Assembly (NCBI GenBank): GCA_031771865.1
Contig: JASISA010000019.1
Span: 992,001-1,056,000, forward strand
Direction of reading: 5' to 3'
Length of the DNA stretch: 64,000 nt
Source of the DNA: Nothophaeocryptopus gaeumannii
Taxonomy: Eukaryota > Ascomycota > Dothideomycetes > Mycosphaerellales > Mycosphaerellaceae
Within the stretch, counting starts at the first letter, position 1. The number at the start of each line of letters is the position of its first letter. The position numbers and the translations under genes are program-made. The notes under the pieces were generated by a model. The model searched no databases. It was not told where the DNA came from and saw nothing but the letters and a program-made list of their open reading frames with translations. This document shows positions 30,839 through 42,002 of this stretch, in pieces.

Positions 30839-31547
30839 CTCGGATTTTGACCTCGTGGTGGGTGGAAGGTGGGTGGTGAGGTCGGTGTGTCCAAGGAGGA
30901 GATTGCAATTGCAAGGGAAACGCGACGAGAGTTTCTGAACTGGAGCTTGAGCACGTGCCTCTGGGCTCACTTTCTGTGGGGTCGTCTTTCACATGCTTCA
31001 CCTCCATGTTACTTTACTTACACCCGAACGCTGTTGCCCTTGTCGGGTCTCACTGGCAGGAACAGATGAGTCAACACATACATAGAACAATTACTTATAC
31101 CGCGAGTGATTGATATCGCTTCTCAACAGAAGTTCGCGTCAACTTGAAGCTACGAGTGTTAGAACAGCAACTGATCAGCTGAATGTTGACAATCTCTAAA
31201 GGAGCTACTCACTCTATGAGCGAAGCATATTCAAATGCCCATCAACACCGTGTCTCATGATTGTTCGAACAAGTCGAGTCCAGTATATGCCTTGGAGCTG
31301 TCAGCTGTCAGATTAAAGTTCAGGCAGTCATGCGTCACTGCCTTCGCCTGCCCCGCGAAGCTTAGGACTTTCCATCGAAACATCGACAGTTGACAAACAC
31401 CAACAACCGAACAACATCCTCTCTGGAGCCTGCACTCCAGGCTACCATTCTTCCTTGATCCATTTTGAGGTCATATACGATACACTGTCTGGCCGCGCTC
31501 CAGCCATACCATAGCACCACCGACATCTTGACAAACGAACCGCCGCC
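30839..31547. other. Divergent spacer upstream of CAND1, no gene supported
   Basis: About 700 bases between two divergent ATGs. Only short frames are present. It should hold both promoters; no TATA box or repeat is obvious. Confidence 0.4.
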
Positions 31548-34500
31548 ATGTCGAACAGCGTGCCCCAGAACCCGACCTCGCACAATGTCGCCTCTCTGCT
31601 GCCCAAGTTGCAGGATGCAGACAGCGACATTCGATACATGACGCTCAATGATCTGAATCAAATGATGATCAACGGCCACCCTACCTTCATCCAGCACGAC
31701 TACACGACTTGCGCGAAGGTGGTGGAAGGTCTGCTCCACACCCTCAACGACAGTCACGGCGATGTACAGAACATGGCGATCAAGTGCCTAGGGCCCTTCG
31801 TCAACAAGGCACCAGAGACCATTCTCTGTCCGACCATCGAGAAGGTCAGCACTATCAAGACCGACAACAGCGTAGATACATCAATACCCGCATTGGCAGT
31901 AAGAGCGATTGTGGTGGCCCTACCTCACCCAGTATCGGGCATGCCGCGGTCTCAGAAGGTCAACGAGGCATATAGCGCGGTATCGAAGGCGTTGATCCCG
32001 CGTCTAGTGGGTCGTGTGGTGATTCCACTCCCTAAGCAGGGGCCTCCACCGCCAAAGGGCATGCTGCAAGACGACCTCGAGACTGGCAACGACAGCAACA
32101 GCTTGGATATTCTCACTGAGGTCGCTCGATGCTTTGGTCCCATGCTACAGGAGACGGAGGTTGAGGCGTTAGAGCAGATCACCATGCAGGTTCTGGAGAC
32201 AGATAGATGTGGTCAGGTCATGAAGAAGAAGGCTGTTACGGCCCTGTCTGCACTCGCTCCATACTTCAACGATGGCATTCTGGCAAACCACGTCAGCTAT
32301 ACCATCCAGCAATTGAAGCAGCCACACTTGACGAACCAGCAACGCAAGCTCTACATCTCAGTCTACGGAAGCCTTGCGCGTAGCATACCGCAAAAATTTG
32401 GTCCCTACTTGAAGACACTGGCACCATTCTTTCTCGCACCTCTTAGCGAGAAGGAGCTTGATGAACAACGCGAGGCCGAAGCTGAGGGAGAGGCTGAGCG
32501 TGATCCGAAGTTTCAACAGATCGAAGACGTCCGTGAGGCCGCTCTCATCGCAATTGAGGGCTGCCTTGAATCTTGTGCTGCGGACATGCGTTCCTATACT
32601 AAGGAGGTCGTGGACGCTTCTACTAGGTTCTTGAGGTACGACCCTAACATGGCTGAAGATGACGATGAAGAGATGGAGGAAGAGGAGGAAGAAGATGAAT
32701 TCGCTGGTGACGAGGATTTCGAGGAGGAGACGGGCTTTGAAGATGAAGACGACTCCAGCTGGAAAGTGCGGCGGTGTTCTGCAAAGGTCTTGCACGCCCT
32801 CATCAACGTTCTTGACGCGAATGATCCTGCCATTTACGGACAGATTGGCCCAGCACTGATCGGCCGGTTTCGTGAGCGCGAAGAGAGCGTTCGCACCGAG
32901 GTTCTTGCCACGCTTGCCTTCCTCATCACGAAGACTGGCTCCAGCAACAAAGGACAGAGGACTGCCCCACTCGCAGCGCCGCCTAGCCGGAAGAGAAGAC
33001 GAGGATTTAGTGACTCCTTGGGCTCTGATCTCCAGGCACAGCAGGCGCTCATGAATGGCTACGCATCACCATCTACTCCTCCTCCGGTCGGTGCTGCGTC
33101 GAAGAACCTAGCCAAGGTCAACCCCGACATCGTCAAGGGATCCGCGAAACTTCTGAAGTCGAGCACTATCCCGACTAAGCAGGCCGTCATCTCTCTCCTG
33201 AAGGATATGGTCACCGCACAGCACGGAGGTCTCTCAGACGGTACAGATCTCATCATCGACTCCGTGATCGAGGCTCTCAGCGTCAGCGCTGGATCTGTAT
33301 CCAACGTCGCTGGCAACGCTCTCCGCGTTGAAGCACTTGCTCTGCTACGAGCGATCGCAGAGACTCATTCTTCCGAAGTCATCCAGCCTCATCTTGGCAA
33401 GATCGTTCCCGCCATGGTGAAGGCCGCCAAGGATCGTTTCGCCAAGGTGTCTGGCGAGGCTTTCGCTACTATCGAGGCCTACATCAAGGCTCTCACTCCA
33501 CCTCGGTCCACTTCTGGCAAGAGTGGCGATGCCCTCACAAAGCTGTATGGTGTCATCACCGACCGCATCTCTGCTAGCGAGACCGACACCGAAGTCCGCC
33601 AGAGGGCTGTCCGCGCATTGGGTCTGTTGATCGGTCGTACTAGTGGTTCGGCTGCATCAGGCTTGGTGTCTCAAGACGATCGCTACTCTGGTCAGCAGCT
33701 CATTGCTGAGCGTATGAAGAACGAATTGACACGCCTTGCTTGTGTTCGCGCCGTCGATACGATAGCAGTCCTGGCTCAGAGCATGACTGACTTCAAGCCT
33801 GGGTTTGTCGACCATGTTGCCATAGGGCTCAGCCAACAGCTCCGCAAGTCGAGCCGTTCCTTGCGTGGCGCCAGCTTGAGCGCCCTACGCATGCTCGCTG
33901 TCAACCAAGCTTCTAGGGAGAGCATCAGCGATAGCGTCGTGGGGCAACTGGTCGAGATGCTCGTTCCTCTCCTGCAGTCAGATGACCTCCACATGATGAG
34001 TCCGGCTCTCATTGTCCTGGCCGCTTTCGCCAAGGACAAGCCCATTGTCGTAGCAAGCGACAGGGTCAACGAGGGCATCTGCTCCATTGTGCGCTCTCCC
34101 CTCTCAGGTGCGGCGGCAGATGCGCTCATCACCTGTGTTGAGGCCATTGGCCAAGCTGGAGCTGGCAAGCCCCTTATGAGTGCGCTGCTCAACATTGCAC
34201 CAGCGGGAGATACTGATGTCACAGGCCAAGTAATTGGTACCCTTCTCGTCTCTGGTGGCAATAGCGTTGGCGTCAAGCTCGAAGCATTCATCAAGGAGCT
34301 GCAGACATCAGCTGATGAGTCGAAGCGCTGCTTGGCACTGTCTGTGCTGGGCGAGGCTGGTCTCCGCCTGGGTGCGAGCTACTCGCTCACCCCAGAAAGT
34401 CTAACGCCCTACTTCAATGACGAGTCAGAGAAGGTGAAGCTCGCTGCTGCCGTTGCTCTCGGTCGTGCCGGTGCTGGTAATGTCAAGGCCTATCTACCGA

Positions 34501-35489
34501 AGATCCTTGAAGGCATGTCGAAGGGCAAGCAATACCTCCTGCTGCACTCCGTGAAGGAGCTTCTCCAGCACAGTAACGCAGAAGACGACATTCGACCATA
34601 CACAAGCTCATTGTGGGGGAACATCATTGCTTCCGGCCAAGCTGAGGATAACAAGGTCGTCAGCGCAGAGTGCATTGGCAGACTTGCCATCGTTGATCCC
34701 GCCGCATACCTCCCACAGCTGCAAGCATTCTTGCAGAATCCAAACCCGACAATTCGTGGCATGGTCATCGCGGCACTTCGGTATGTCTTCTCAGACACTG
34801 ACGATGCGTACAACGACAACTTGCAGTCAACAATCATCCCGCTCTTGTCGATGATGCTCAACGATACCGACCTCGATAACCAGCGCCTCTCGTTGACCAC
34901 CTTCAACTCGGCCTTGCACAACAAGCCAGACCTAGTGCTTCCTCATCTCAGTGAGCTGCTACCATACGCGATGCAAGCATCTGTCCCTCGCCAAGAGCTC
35001 ATTCGCGAGGTTGCCATGGGTCCATTCAAGCACAAGGTTGACGATGGCCTGGAGATTCGCAAGTCCGCGTATGAGACTCTCTACGCCCTTCTCGACTCAC
35101 CTGCCTCCCGACAACGTCTCGACATCCCAGCTTACTACGACCGTATCGTCGCTGGTATAAGTGACGAGCACGAGATCAAGATCCTCTGCTCCCTGGTCCT
35201 GATCAAGCTCCTCACTATCGCGCCAGTCGAATCAGCTCGTCGTCTCGATACCCTCGCGCAGCAGTTCCGTGCCGTCTTGGCATTCAAGCCAAAAGACACG
35301 GCTGTGAAGCAGGAGCTAGAGAAGCTTGCGGAGGAGCAACGCTCGGTTGTCAAAGTGTCTGTTCACTTCAACAAGACTTTTGGGGACGAGGGTTCTCGAG
35401 CTTGGAAAGACTACTATGAGTGGGTCAAGAAGGACTCCCAGTCTATGGTCAAGTCTGCTGAGGATGACATTCGCGGCGGAAGCTCCTAG
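31548..35489 (+). CDS. CAND1: CAND1/TIP120, cullin substrate-receptor exchange factor
   Basis: Large HEAT-repeat protein that wraps unneddylated cullin-Rbx1 and exchanges F-box/Skp1 modules on SCF ligases. The gene is intronless, 1313 aa, close to animal and plant CAND1 (about 1230). HEAT repeats begin at once: VASLLPKLQDADSDIRYMTL, then KVVEGLLHTLNDSHGDVQNM and AIKCLGPFVNKAPE. A strongly acidic loop (EDDDEEMEEEEEEDEF, about residue 367 onward) precedes DEDDSSWKVRRCSAKVL, a CAND1 hallmark. The C-terminal TIP120 domain includes MGPFKHKVDDGLEIRKSAYE and LLDSPASRQRLDIP. In Aspergillus nidulans this protein is encoded as separate N and C halves; here it is one chain. The same frame continues past the TAG, described in the next entry. 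Confidence 0.95.
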   Translation: MSNSVPQNPTSHNVASLLPKLQDADSDIRYMTLNDLNQMMINGHPTFIQHDYTTCAKVVEGLLHTLNDSHGDVQNMAIKCLGPFVNKAPETILCPTIEKVSTIKTDNSVDTSIPALAVRAIVVALPHPVSGMPRSQKVNEAYSAVSKALIPRLVGRVVIPLPKQGPPPPKGMLQDDLETGNDSNSLDILTEVARCFGPMLQETEVEALEQITMQVLETDRCGQVMKKKAVTALSALAPYFNDGILANHVSYTIQQLKQPHLTNQQRKLYISVYGSLARSIPQKFGPYLKTLAPFFLAPLSEKELDEQREAEAEGEAERDPKFQQIEDVREAALIAIEGCLESCAADMRSYTKEVVDASTRFLRYDPNMAEDDDEEMEEEEEEDEFAGDEDFEEETGFEDEDDSSWKVRRCSAKVLHALINVLDANDPAIYGQIGPALIGRFREREESVRTEVLATLAFLITKTGSSNKGQRTAPLAAPPSRKRRRGFSDSLGSDLQAQQALMNGYASPSTPPPVGAASKNLAKVNPDIVKGSAKLLKSSTIPTKQAVISLLKDMVTAQHGGLSDGTDLIIDSVIEALSVSAGSVSNVAGNALRVEALALLRAIAETHSSEVIQPHLGKIVPAMVKAAKDRFAKVSGEAFATIEAYIKALTPPRSTSGKSGDALTKLYGVITDRISASETDTEVRQRAVRALGLLIGRTSGSAASGLVSQDDRYSGQQLIAERMKNELTRLACVRAVDTIAVLAQSMTDFKPGFVDHVAIGLSQQLRKSSRSLRGASLSALRMLAVNQASRESISDSVVGQLVEMLVPLLQSDDLHMMSPALIVLAAFAKDKPIVVASDRVNEGICSIVRSPLSGAAADALITCVEAIGQAGAGKPLMSALLNIAPAGDTDVTGQVIGTLLVSGGNSVGVKLEAFIKELQTSADESKRCLALSVLGEAGLRLGASYSLTPESLTPYFNDESEKVKLAAAVALGRAGAGNVKAYLPKILEGMSKGKQYLLLHSVKELLQHSNAEDDIRPYTSSLWGNIIASGQAEDNKVVSAECIGRLAIVDPAAYLPQLQAFLQNPNPTIRGMVIAALRYVFSDTDDAYNDNLQSTIIPLLSMMLNDTDLDNQRLSLTTFNSALHNKPDLVLPHLSELLPYAMQASVPRQELIREVAMGPFKHKVDDGLEIRKSAYETLYALLDSPASRQRLDIPAYYDRIVAGISDEHEIKILCSLVLIKLLTIAPVESARRLDTLAQQFRAVLAFKPKDTAVKQELEKLAEEQRSVVKVSVHFNKTFGDEGSRAWKDYYEWVKKDSQSMVKSAEDDIRGGSS

Positions 35490-35831
35490 TGGGGCCATAA
35501 GCGTAGCGCACGAGATTCGCCGATGGGTTCACCTGAGAAGAGGAGACGGTCTATACCTGACACTGGTGTTCCAGTGCCGGTCACCAATGGCCCACCCGCT
35601 ACTGAGGCGCAAGCGGTGCCGGTTAATGCGCCTACTTTTACCAAAGGATCCATGCAGGGGAGAATGATCCGATTTCAACAGGAAACGTATCCAAAGCGGA
35701 GGGAGCAAGAACGCATTGACAGAGAGCTTGCTGGGGAGAAGAGAAGAGGAGAGATCAAAATAGATGTGATCAAAGGAGAGGAGAAGAAAACAGAAGGGAA
35801 AGAAGAACAAGTATCCCTCGCCGAGGGATAG
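35490..35831 (+). other. In-frame open extension after the CAND1 stop, or a small separate ORF
   Basis: Directly after the CAND1 TAG (35487-35489) the same frame stays open for 113 codons to 35831. It first reads WGHKRSARDSP, then MGSPEKRRRSIPDTGVPVPV, later GRMIRFQQETYPKRREQERI and a K/E-rich end. It may be a C-terminal extension reached by readthrough, a former C-terminus cut off by a nonsense mutation, or a 102-aa gene of its own from the ATG at 35523. A random open frame of this length at this GC is unlikely but possible. Confidence 0.4.
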
Positions 35832-35994
35832 CTAGCTTTATGCTCTGAGCGAGAAGTAAATGATTGATGCATTACAATCATGGGTGAGTGTGTCCTTTCT
35901 TTTCGACCGATGATGAGATGCTTCCTCTGATGGGTCATGATTTTCATTTTCTTCGAGTTGGCTGGGCTTTCAGTGGGATGGAAAGAAGTGAGGA

Positions 35995-36182
35995 GTGCCA
36001 CGTTGGCAACGCGTGTACGTACACTGCGCATTGCAGAGCTCTTCGTCCTCTGTGACAAGCTCTGGCATATGAGAGTACGCTTGAGTAAGTGCCATGTTGG
36101 CAACGCGTGTACGTACACTGCGCATTGCAGAGCTCTTCGTCTTCTGTGATAAGCTCTGGCATATGAGGGTACGCTTGGATAA
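35995..36182. repeat. Two-copy 94-bp tandem direct repeat
   Basis: Units 35995-36088 and 36089-36182 share long identical blocks such as TTGGCAACGCGTGTACGTAC and CTGCGCATTGCAGAGCTCTT. They differ at only about half a dozen sites, three of which are C in the first copy and T in the second. Each unit contains GCGTGTACGTAC and GCATTGC near-palindromes. No coding role is seen. Confidence 0.85.
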
Positions 36183-37084
36183 GTGAGAGTGGCTATATCT
36201 GCTTGATTGTCACTCACTTGCTGTTTGCTGGGCTTGACATGTGAAGACCTTGTCATGTGGTTTTCTGCTGATCACGGAGCTGAACAGCAATGTGGTCAAT
36301 TGACTGCGAACTTCGGAGTCGAGCTTAGTTCTCACTTACACACTGCCACCGATACTCGCCGCTTGCAGTATTTCGAGCAGAACCTCTCTGAGGCTCCGGA
36401 CCAGTATCGTCGACGGAGACAGGAGTACTTTCGTGCTTCAATACCCCCTTACTTGGTTCCATCGATCATTGAGGACCATCTTTCTTGTCTAGCACAAGCA
36501 GCACTGACACCACTGCCCATTGTGAGTCTTCCCTCGCTCCCTCCCTGTCCGAAACTTCACATGCCACTACAGCGACCGCAGCACATGCTCACACATGCAT
36601 CCACCCGCGCCCTTGAATACCCATTGCCTTTCGTTCATCCATGTGGATGAATTTGCTTCAGGTGTTGATGCATGTGCAGACTCGTACAAAACTCCGCTCC
36701 AGGACTTGACGACTTCCTCTCTCGAACATCCACCTTCATACGAATCCGAACATCAGTCTTCGACACCCGCTTACGCTCTCATACATCTTGGACCATCATA
36801 GTAAGACCACAATACGCATCGCACTTATTCAGTGCGCTGCGTCGCGAACGCCATATCATATCCATCCGCGGCCGACCGCGCTCTTGCATAGCTCCTCCGA
36901 TTCCAAGACCAACTCCGCCTACCTTCGAGGGCGAACTCGAGAGCCTCGAACACTGAAACCTTGGACCCGAGCAGATAAAAGCACTACGACACACTCTCAT
37001 ATTTGGATAGTCGGTTTCTGCAGCACGCGGAAAGTTGGGGTTTTGGATGAAGAAGGCCTGAGAGGCCGGAGGAGAGAGGAAAGG
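36183..37084. other. Intergenic region, no gene supported
   Basis: About 900 bases upstream of the secreted-protein pseudogene. Frames of 60-150 codons exist but show no motifs. The stretch 36790-37084 is in frame with the downstream pseudogene but looks like 5' flank; the signal peptide defines the likely start at 37085. Confidence 0.4.
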
Positions 37085-39423
37085 ATGAAGCTCAAGGCTG
37101 GGAGAGCGATTTTATTGGGCTTAGCTTCAACTAGCTTGACTTCTGCGAGATTCGTCAACGCGACGAGAATGCCTGCTCCGACACCAGCATCGAACGCCGC
37201 AGCGACCATTACAGTTCCCGTGGCAAACGTCCTAGCTCACGAAGCGACATGTACCTCATCCGTATCTTCAACCACCAGCATCGGCCAACTCCAGTGCAGA
37301 GAACCAAGAGTCTGCTCTACTGTAACAATAGAGACTACGGTCTCTTACTGTGCGGGCTGGGCAGCAGGGGCTCATCCTTATACGCCAGATCCTGCAGTCT
37401 CTGCGGCGTATTCGGGAGGTGAAGTTACGAATGAGGTCATCAGCTCTCCTACTACGCCTAACGCTGCGCCGGTGACTACGACCATCATTACGTCGGCTGC
37501 GGTTGAGCTCGTTGCTCCTGCGGCTCCGACTGCTTCTGGTGGACCTGTTGGTCAGTTTGGTATACGCTTGAGTCAGGATTTTCTAGACTGGCTTTACGAG
37601 AGAGCGACATATTGGGTTTCTCAAATGGACCCGATGCCGCAGGCCTGCATGAGAAAGCGTATGTTCCGTCGAGACAGCATCGAGCTTTGTCGTTGGGGAG
37701 AATGGAATACGAATACCCAGGACACTGCCCGCAAGGAGATGCAGTAGAGATTGAAAGACGAAGCCATCAAGAGGCCTACAAAGGTGGACTTGGCCAAGAT
37801 CGCTTCAGAAGATGCTGTGGCCTCTGCTCTCGACGCTGATCCGAATGTCGACCCAAACCCGAACCCAATTGATCCGGAGGCTGCTCAGGCTGCTGGTGAT
37901 GAAGCAGCTTCAGGATGGGACTTCTTGACAGATGATCAAATCAATACCGGGATCCTTGACTTGGTTGAGACTGGAATCATCAACGAGTTGACAAATGGAT
38001 TTGGCTCTTTGTACTTAGCTGGCATTGGCGGTGCTGCAGTGGGAGCTGCGTACGAGGCCATGCACACAGTCACCGCGCAGTCAAGTATCATCACAAAACC
38101 GCATGTCCCGGATGAACCAACTACTTCATCATTCAGTTCGAGCAGCACGAATCAGTGCGCAATATGCACTGCCTCCGCGGCCTGCTCTCTCAATCCAGAC
38201 GATTATCAGGGTGAAGACGGAATTCCAACCTTGACCCCTGTGGTTCCACTCTCCTGTGCGTATAGCGAGGCCTCTTCGGAGAAGTTTTGCAGTTGCACTG
38301 GAAGCCTGGATCAATACAAGCTGAGCCCTGCAAACATTACGGTAGCCTGGGGAAGTGTCACGTCTACAACGACCACAACAGAATGCGGGTATACATCTTC
38401 GCCAGTCTCTTCGGAGGTGTTGCATCCGCTCATTGTTGCACCTGCAACATCAGGCTATGTTTCTCCTGCTTGGGTCGCGACAAGTACCGCATCATGCGGC
38501 CAAGAAAATCTCTGGGGGCCAAGTCCGGTCTGGAAACAACCTCCCGTCCAGACAAGACTTTCTGCATTTTGTGCTCAAGTAACAGCAGAGAGTTTCGCCG
38601 CAAGTCCAGATGATCCGAAATGGATGGCACTATCATACAACATGTCGAGTACGTACGACTCATACCCGGGGCTCTCGGACGTCGGATTTTACGTGCATTA
38701 CGAGAAGATGGCTTGCTCCGCAGACAACAAAGACCAGACCGTGGCTCTCACCGGTGACGGAGCATTGAACTGCTACGAGATGTTCAAGTGGCTCTACACC
38801 GACGGCTGCCCGCCATTCGTGGCGCAAAACATCGGGGACACCGGAACTGACAAATGGGTCCCGCAATCGGGCTACTTCGCCAACCGCATATGGTGGGGGA
38901 TCACAGACGGCCGTGGCATCCCACAAGGACCAAGCCAGATCTCACCATCTCCCACTCGTGCATCAACTACAGGGTATACCTATACAGGACCTCGTTGCGA
39001 GACTACGGGCACTTCATACTCACAACACGTCATGTCTGATGCAGTCACATCTTTCTGTGGCGATATGTCAAAGATGGGGTTGACTCACGGGCCGACATCA
39101 AGAGGTGTTACCCTTGAGGAGGGTCATCCGGTGGCCACGACGTACTTTGTCGGTGACGAGGACACGAACTACCGGCCGAATCCAAGACTGAGTCTTTAAG
39201 TGCAGCTGGAGCCCATATACTACGACTCGGAGCAACTACAGAACGGCGGGATTATCAATTTTAGAGATAAAGGCTGGTGTGAGAATTACTTCATCAAGGC
39301 GGCCAGCGAATGTAAGTTCTCGCATATGCGGATTTGGAGATCCCCTTACTGACTATTGTTATAGGTCCTGCGAAGATGGGCGGAAGGGTGTTTACCAATG
39401 GCGTCATCTTTGTCATGCACTGA
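37085..39423 (+). pseudogene. Decayed gene for a large Ser/Thr/Cys-rich secreted protein
   Basis: Starting at 37085, MKLKAGRAILLGLASTSLTS is a signal peptide, followed by a T/S/A/P-rich region with spaced cysteines. The frame meets TAG at 37745-37747 (after TARKEMQ) and continues in the same frame for 482 codons: RLKDEAIKRPTKVDLAKIAS, later LSDVGFYVHYEKMACSADNK and NCYEMFKWLYTDGCPPFV. It meets TAA at 39197-39199. It goes on again in frame (VQLEPIYYDSEQLQNGGIIN, FRDKGWCENYFIKAASE), through an intact 53-nt intron (39312-39364, GTAAGT...TTATAG), to CPAKMGGRVFTNGVIFVMH-stop at 39421. One reading frame spans three open segments, so this is a single gene with two nonsense codons, both one C-to-T step from Gln codons. 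No known family. Confidence 0.7.
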
Positions 39424-39769
39424 GAAGCATAATACACCGAAACAGATTATGCATACTCGGACTTTCCCGCCGTCCTGGTAGATGGACTTTTGGACTATGA
39501 GTAAGCCAGGATATTGAGGGAAAAAGACGAGAGTTGTCGTGATGAGATGAGCATTGGTATTCTGCGATAACAGCTGACAACCAGATGGAGAGATATCCAA
39601 CCAAAACATTCTTCTCTGGCATTCATGTCCTCCCTCATACCACTGGACCACGTACGGTATCATTTGAGAACTCACCACTGCACTGACCACCCTCACCACA
39701 GCATCAACCCGCTAACATCAACCATCAACACTCTCCACCGTCACCTCACTCCTCAACTCCACTCCCACC

Positions 39770-41042
39770 TCACGACCACGTCAAAATCGGCTTAATAGTC
39801 TCCTGCAAAGACACAATCGTCAGCAAAACATTCCCCCAACCACCAAACCAAAACATTTGTGAAACTTACCCCCGTATGCATCTCATGCAACGCCTGCTTA
39901 AATTGATCCGCCGGCATGAATTTCATCAACTTATCAATCGGAAACTTCCCCTCCCTATACCACTGTACCATCTTCGGAACATAATCCGCCGGGAACGCCC
40001 CTCCCTCAATAGCACCAATATACTGTTTCCCCGAAATCATAAATTCAAATCCCACCACTGAGCTCAAGTTATAGTCAAAAGGAGGACTACCGACTTGGAT
40101 ATATTTCCCATGGTTCCTCGTAAATTTCACGCCGGCGTCCATGAGTACCGGAGCGCCGGTAGTATCGATCGTGATTGTGGGACCTACGCCATCTGCGATT
40201 TCGGAGACGACATCGCCCAAAGTTTTGCTTTCGTCGAGTTTGCTTCCGTCGATGACGTGTGTTGCGCCGAGTTCTTTAGCCATGGCTAGACGGGAAGGGA
40301 CTTTATCCACGCCGATGATGATTCTGCATCCGGAGACTTTGGCGCCCATGATTGCTGAGAGGCCGACGCCTCCTAAGCCGAGAATGCAAATTGCGTCTTT
40401 GGGGCCTGCGCCGGAGACGTTGATGACCGTTCCTGAGCCGGTTTGAATTCCACATCCTAGAGGTGCGAAGAGTTGGAGATCTTTCTTGTTCTCTACCAAC
40501 CCCTTCGCGTTCACGACCGAGCAGGCCTTTACGATTGAGAAGTTTGCGAAAGAGGATTGGCCGAAGAAGAGGCCGCCGACTTCTGGTTCGCCGGATTTGG
40601 AGGAAAGGTGGAAGGCAGGGGCGGGACCGAAGTTGAGCTCGTTGAAGGTGTTGCAGTTGGAGTAATGGCCGGATTTGCAGATTTCGCAGGTTTGGCAGAA
40701 GGCGAAGGAGCAGAGGACTGGATCGCCTTCGCTTGCGACTGTGACTTTGGAGCCGACTTTGCGGACGTAACCGGAGCCTTATAAAGTTGAGGTCTCTGCT
40801 TATATGTGGGACGCAGGAGAAGACTTACCTTCGTGTCCGAGGATTCTTGGATAGAAAGCAATTGGAGCTGCTCCGGCTGGGAGGCCTCCGATCAGAGCGT
40901 CTGTGTGACAGACACCCGAAGCTACCATCTCGACGAGAAGCTCGTCATCGTTTAGGTCTCTCAGGTGGACGTTCTCCTCCATCTTCCAGCCTCCATTCTC
41001 GTAAGTGTCATGGCACACGATCGCCTTGGTTGTGGACGCCAT
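39770..41042 (-). CDS. Zinc-dependent alcohol dehydrogenase (MDR family, aryl/benzyl-alcohol type)
   Basis: NAD(P)-dependent medium-chain dehydrogenase, 384 aa. Exons 41042-40829, 40777-39870 and 39802-39770 sum to 1155 nt. Introns are 51 nt (GTAAGT...TATAAG) and 67 nt (GTAAGT...TTGCAG). Start MASTTKAIVCHD. Catalytic zinc ligands are seen in GVCHTDA and, across the first intron, LGHEGSGYVRKVG. The structural zinc lobe is LCSFAFCQTCEICKSGHYSNC. The Rossmann fold has CILGLGGVGLSAIMGAK and an acidic residue in IIIGVDKVPSR, favouring NAD. The last exon adds only ETIKPILTWS. Layout matches fungal class III-like aryl-alcohol dehydrogenases. The substrate is not deducible. The segment AFHLSSKSGEPEVGGLFFGQ after the zinc lobe is typical of this subgroup. 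Confidence 0.92.
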
Positions 41043-42002
41043 CTTGATTTGTTTGATGGAAGCTCTTCCACACTGTTCCTGCTCTTGCCAAAGTTTACGA
41101 AGGGACGGAGGGATGTTGCTCGAAGCTCTTGCGCTCATGTATCGCAGGCAGAGATCCGACGACAAAGAAATAGTAGTGGTAGAAGGGTGAAGGTAAACTC
41201 GGCAAAGACGTCAAATAAATACTTATCTGGCCAGGGGACACTGACGATGTGGGGTGAGGAGCTGCGAGGTAACTAGTCCATTAGCCCAGGCCTTGACCTT
41301 GGGCCGTTCATTCGGAAGTGGCTTGTAGCGAGAGTACAGCCAAAGACCCGCACGAGGTATCTTCTGCTTGACCCAATCAGTGGTTCCTAAATGCAAGCCG
41401 CGCTCACTTACCATGAGCTCCAACGGACGGACAGTGGGAAGCGTGAGATCAATCGCGGATAACGCAGTGGGTAGTTGGGCGGCCTGCGAGCTTTGCTTCT
41501 GCAGCAAGTGATGTTCGTTCCAGCCGACGGCAAAGAACCTGGTAAGGCAGAAGGCGGGGTGAAATGGAGGCGGCAGTGGGGTCGACAAGGCCGATCCAGG
41601 TCTTGCCTTCGGCTCGGAAATGGAATTGAGTTTGAGGCATGCCCATGCCCATGTGACGAAGACCGGCATCGCAAGTCGAGAATAGATGTCTTCACAGTCG
41701 TCACTGGTGTTGCTGTCGTCCAGATGCCAGAAGAGATCCCGAAGCACATGCCTCTTATGCATGCCAAGATTAGAACTAAATATTGTGCGGGCTTTGGCCG
41801 ACATGCTCCGTGTCACGGGAAGCTCTCAGGCCGATCATCGCCGCATATTGTATCGAAGACGTTCATAAGCGTCTCACCAGCGTCGCCGTGAATGAAGAGG
41901 CTGATCCCATATCCTGGCCAGGTACAGTTACGCGGACAATATGAGTGAGAGGCGTGTCACCAACAGGGACGCCTTGATCAGCCGTACTGAACCGAGCATA
42001 CA
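41043..42002. other. Intergenic region, no gene supported
   Basis: Nearly 1 kb between divergent genes. Frames up to 197 codons occur on the minus strand (41223-41816) and overlap others on the plus strand, without motifs or splice-site logic. It should contain the alcohol dehydrogenase promoter and the start region of the transporter locus. Confidence 0.4.

Noticed and set aside
41223..41816. 197-codon minus-strand ORF between the dehydrogenase and transporter genes
   Set aside because: Overlaps competing plus-strand frames, with no motif, no splice logic and no convincing promoter.
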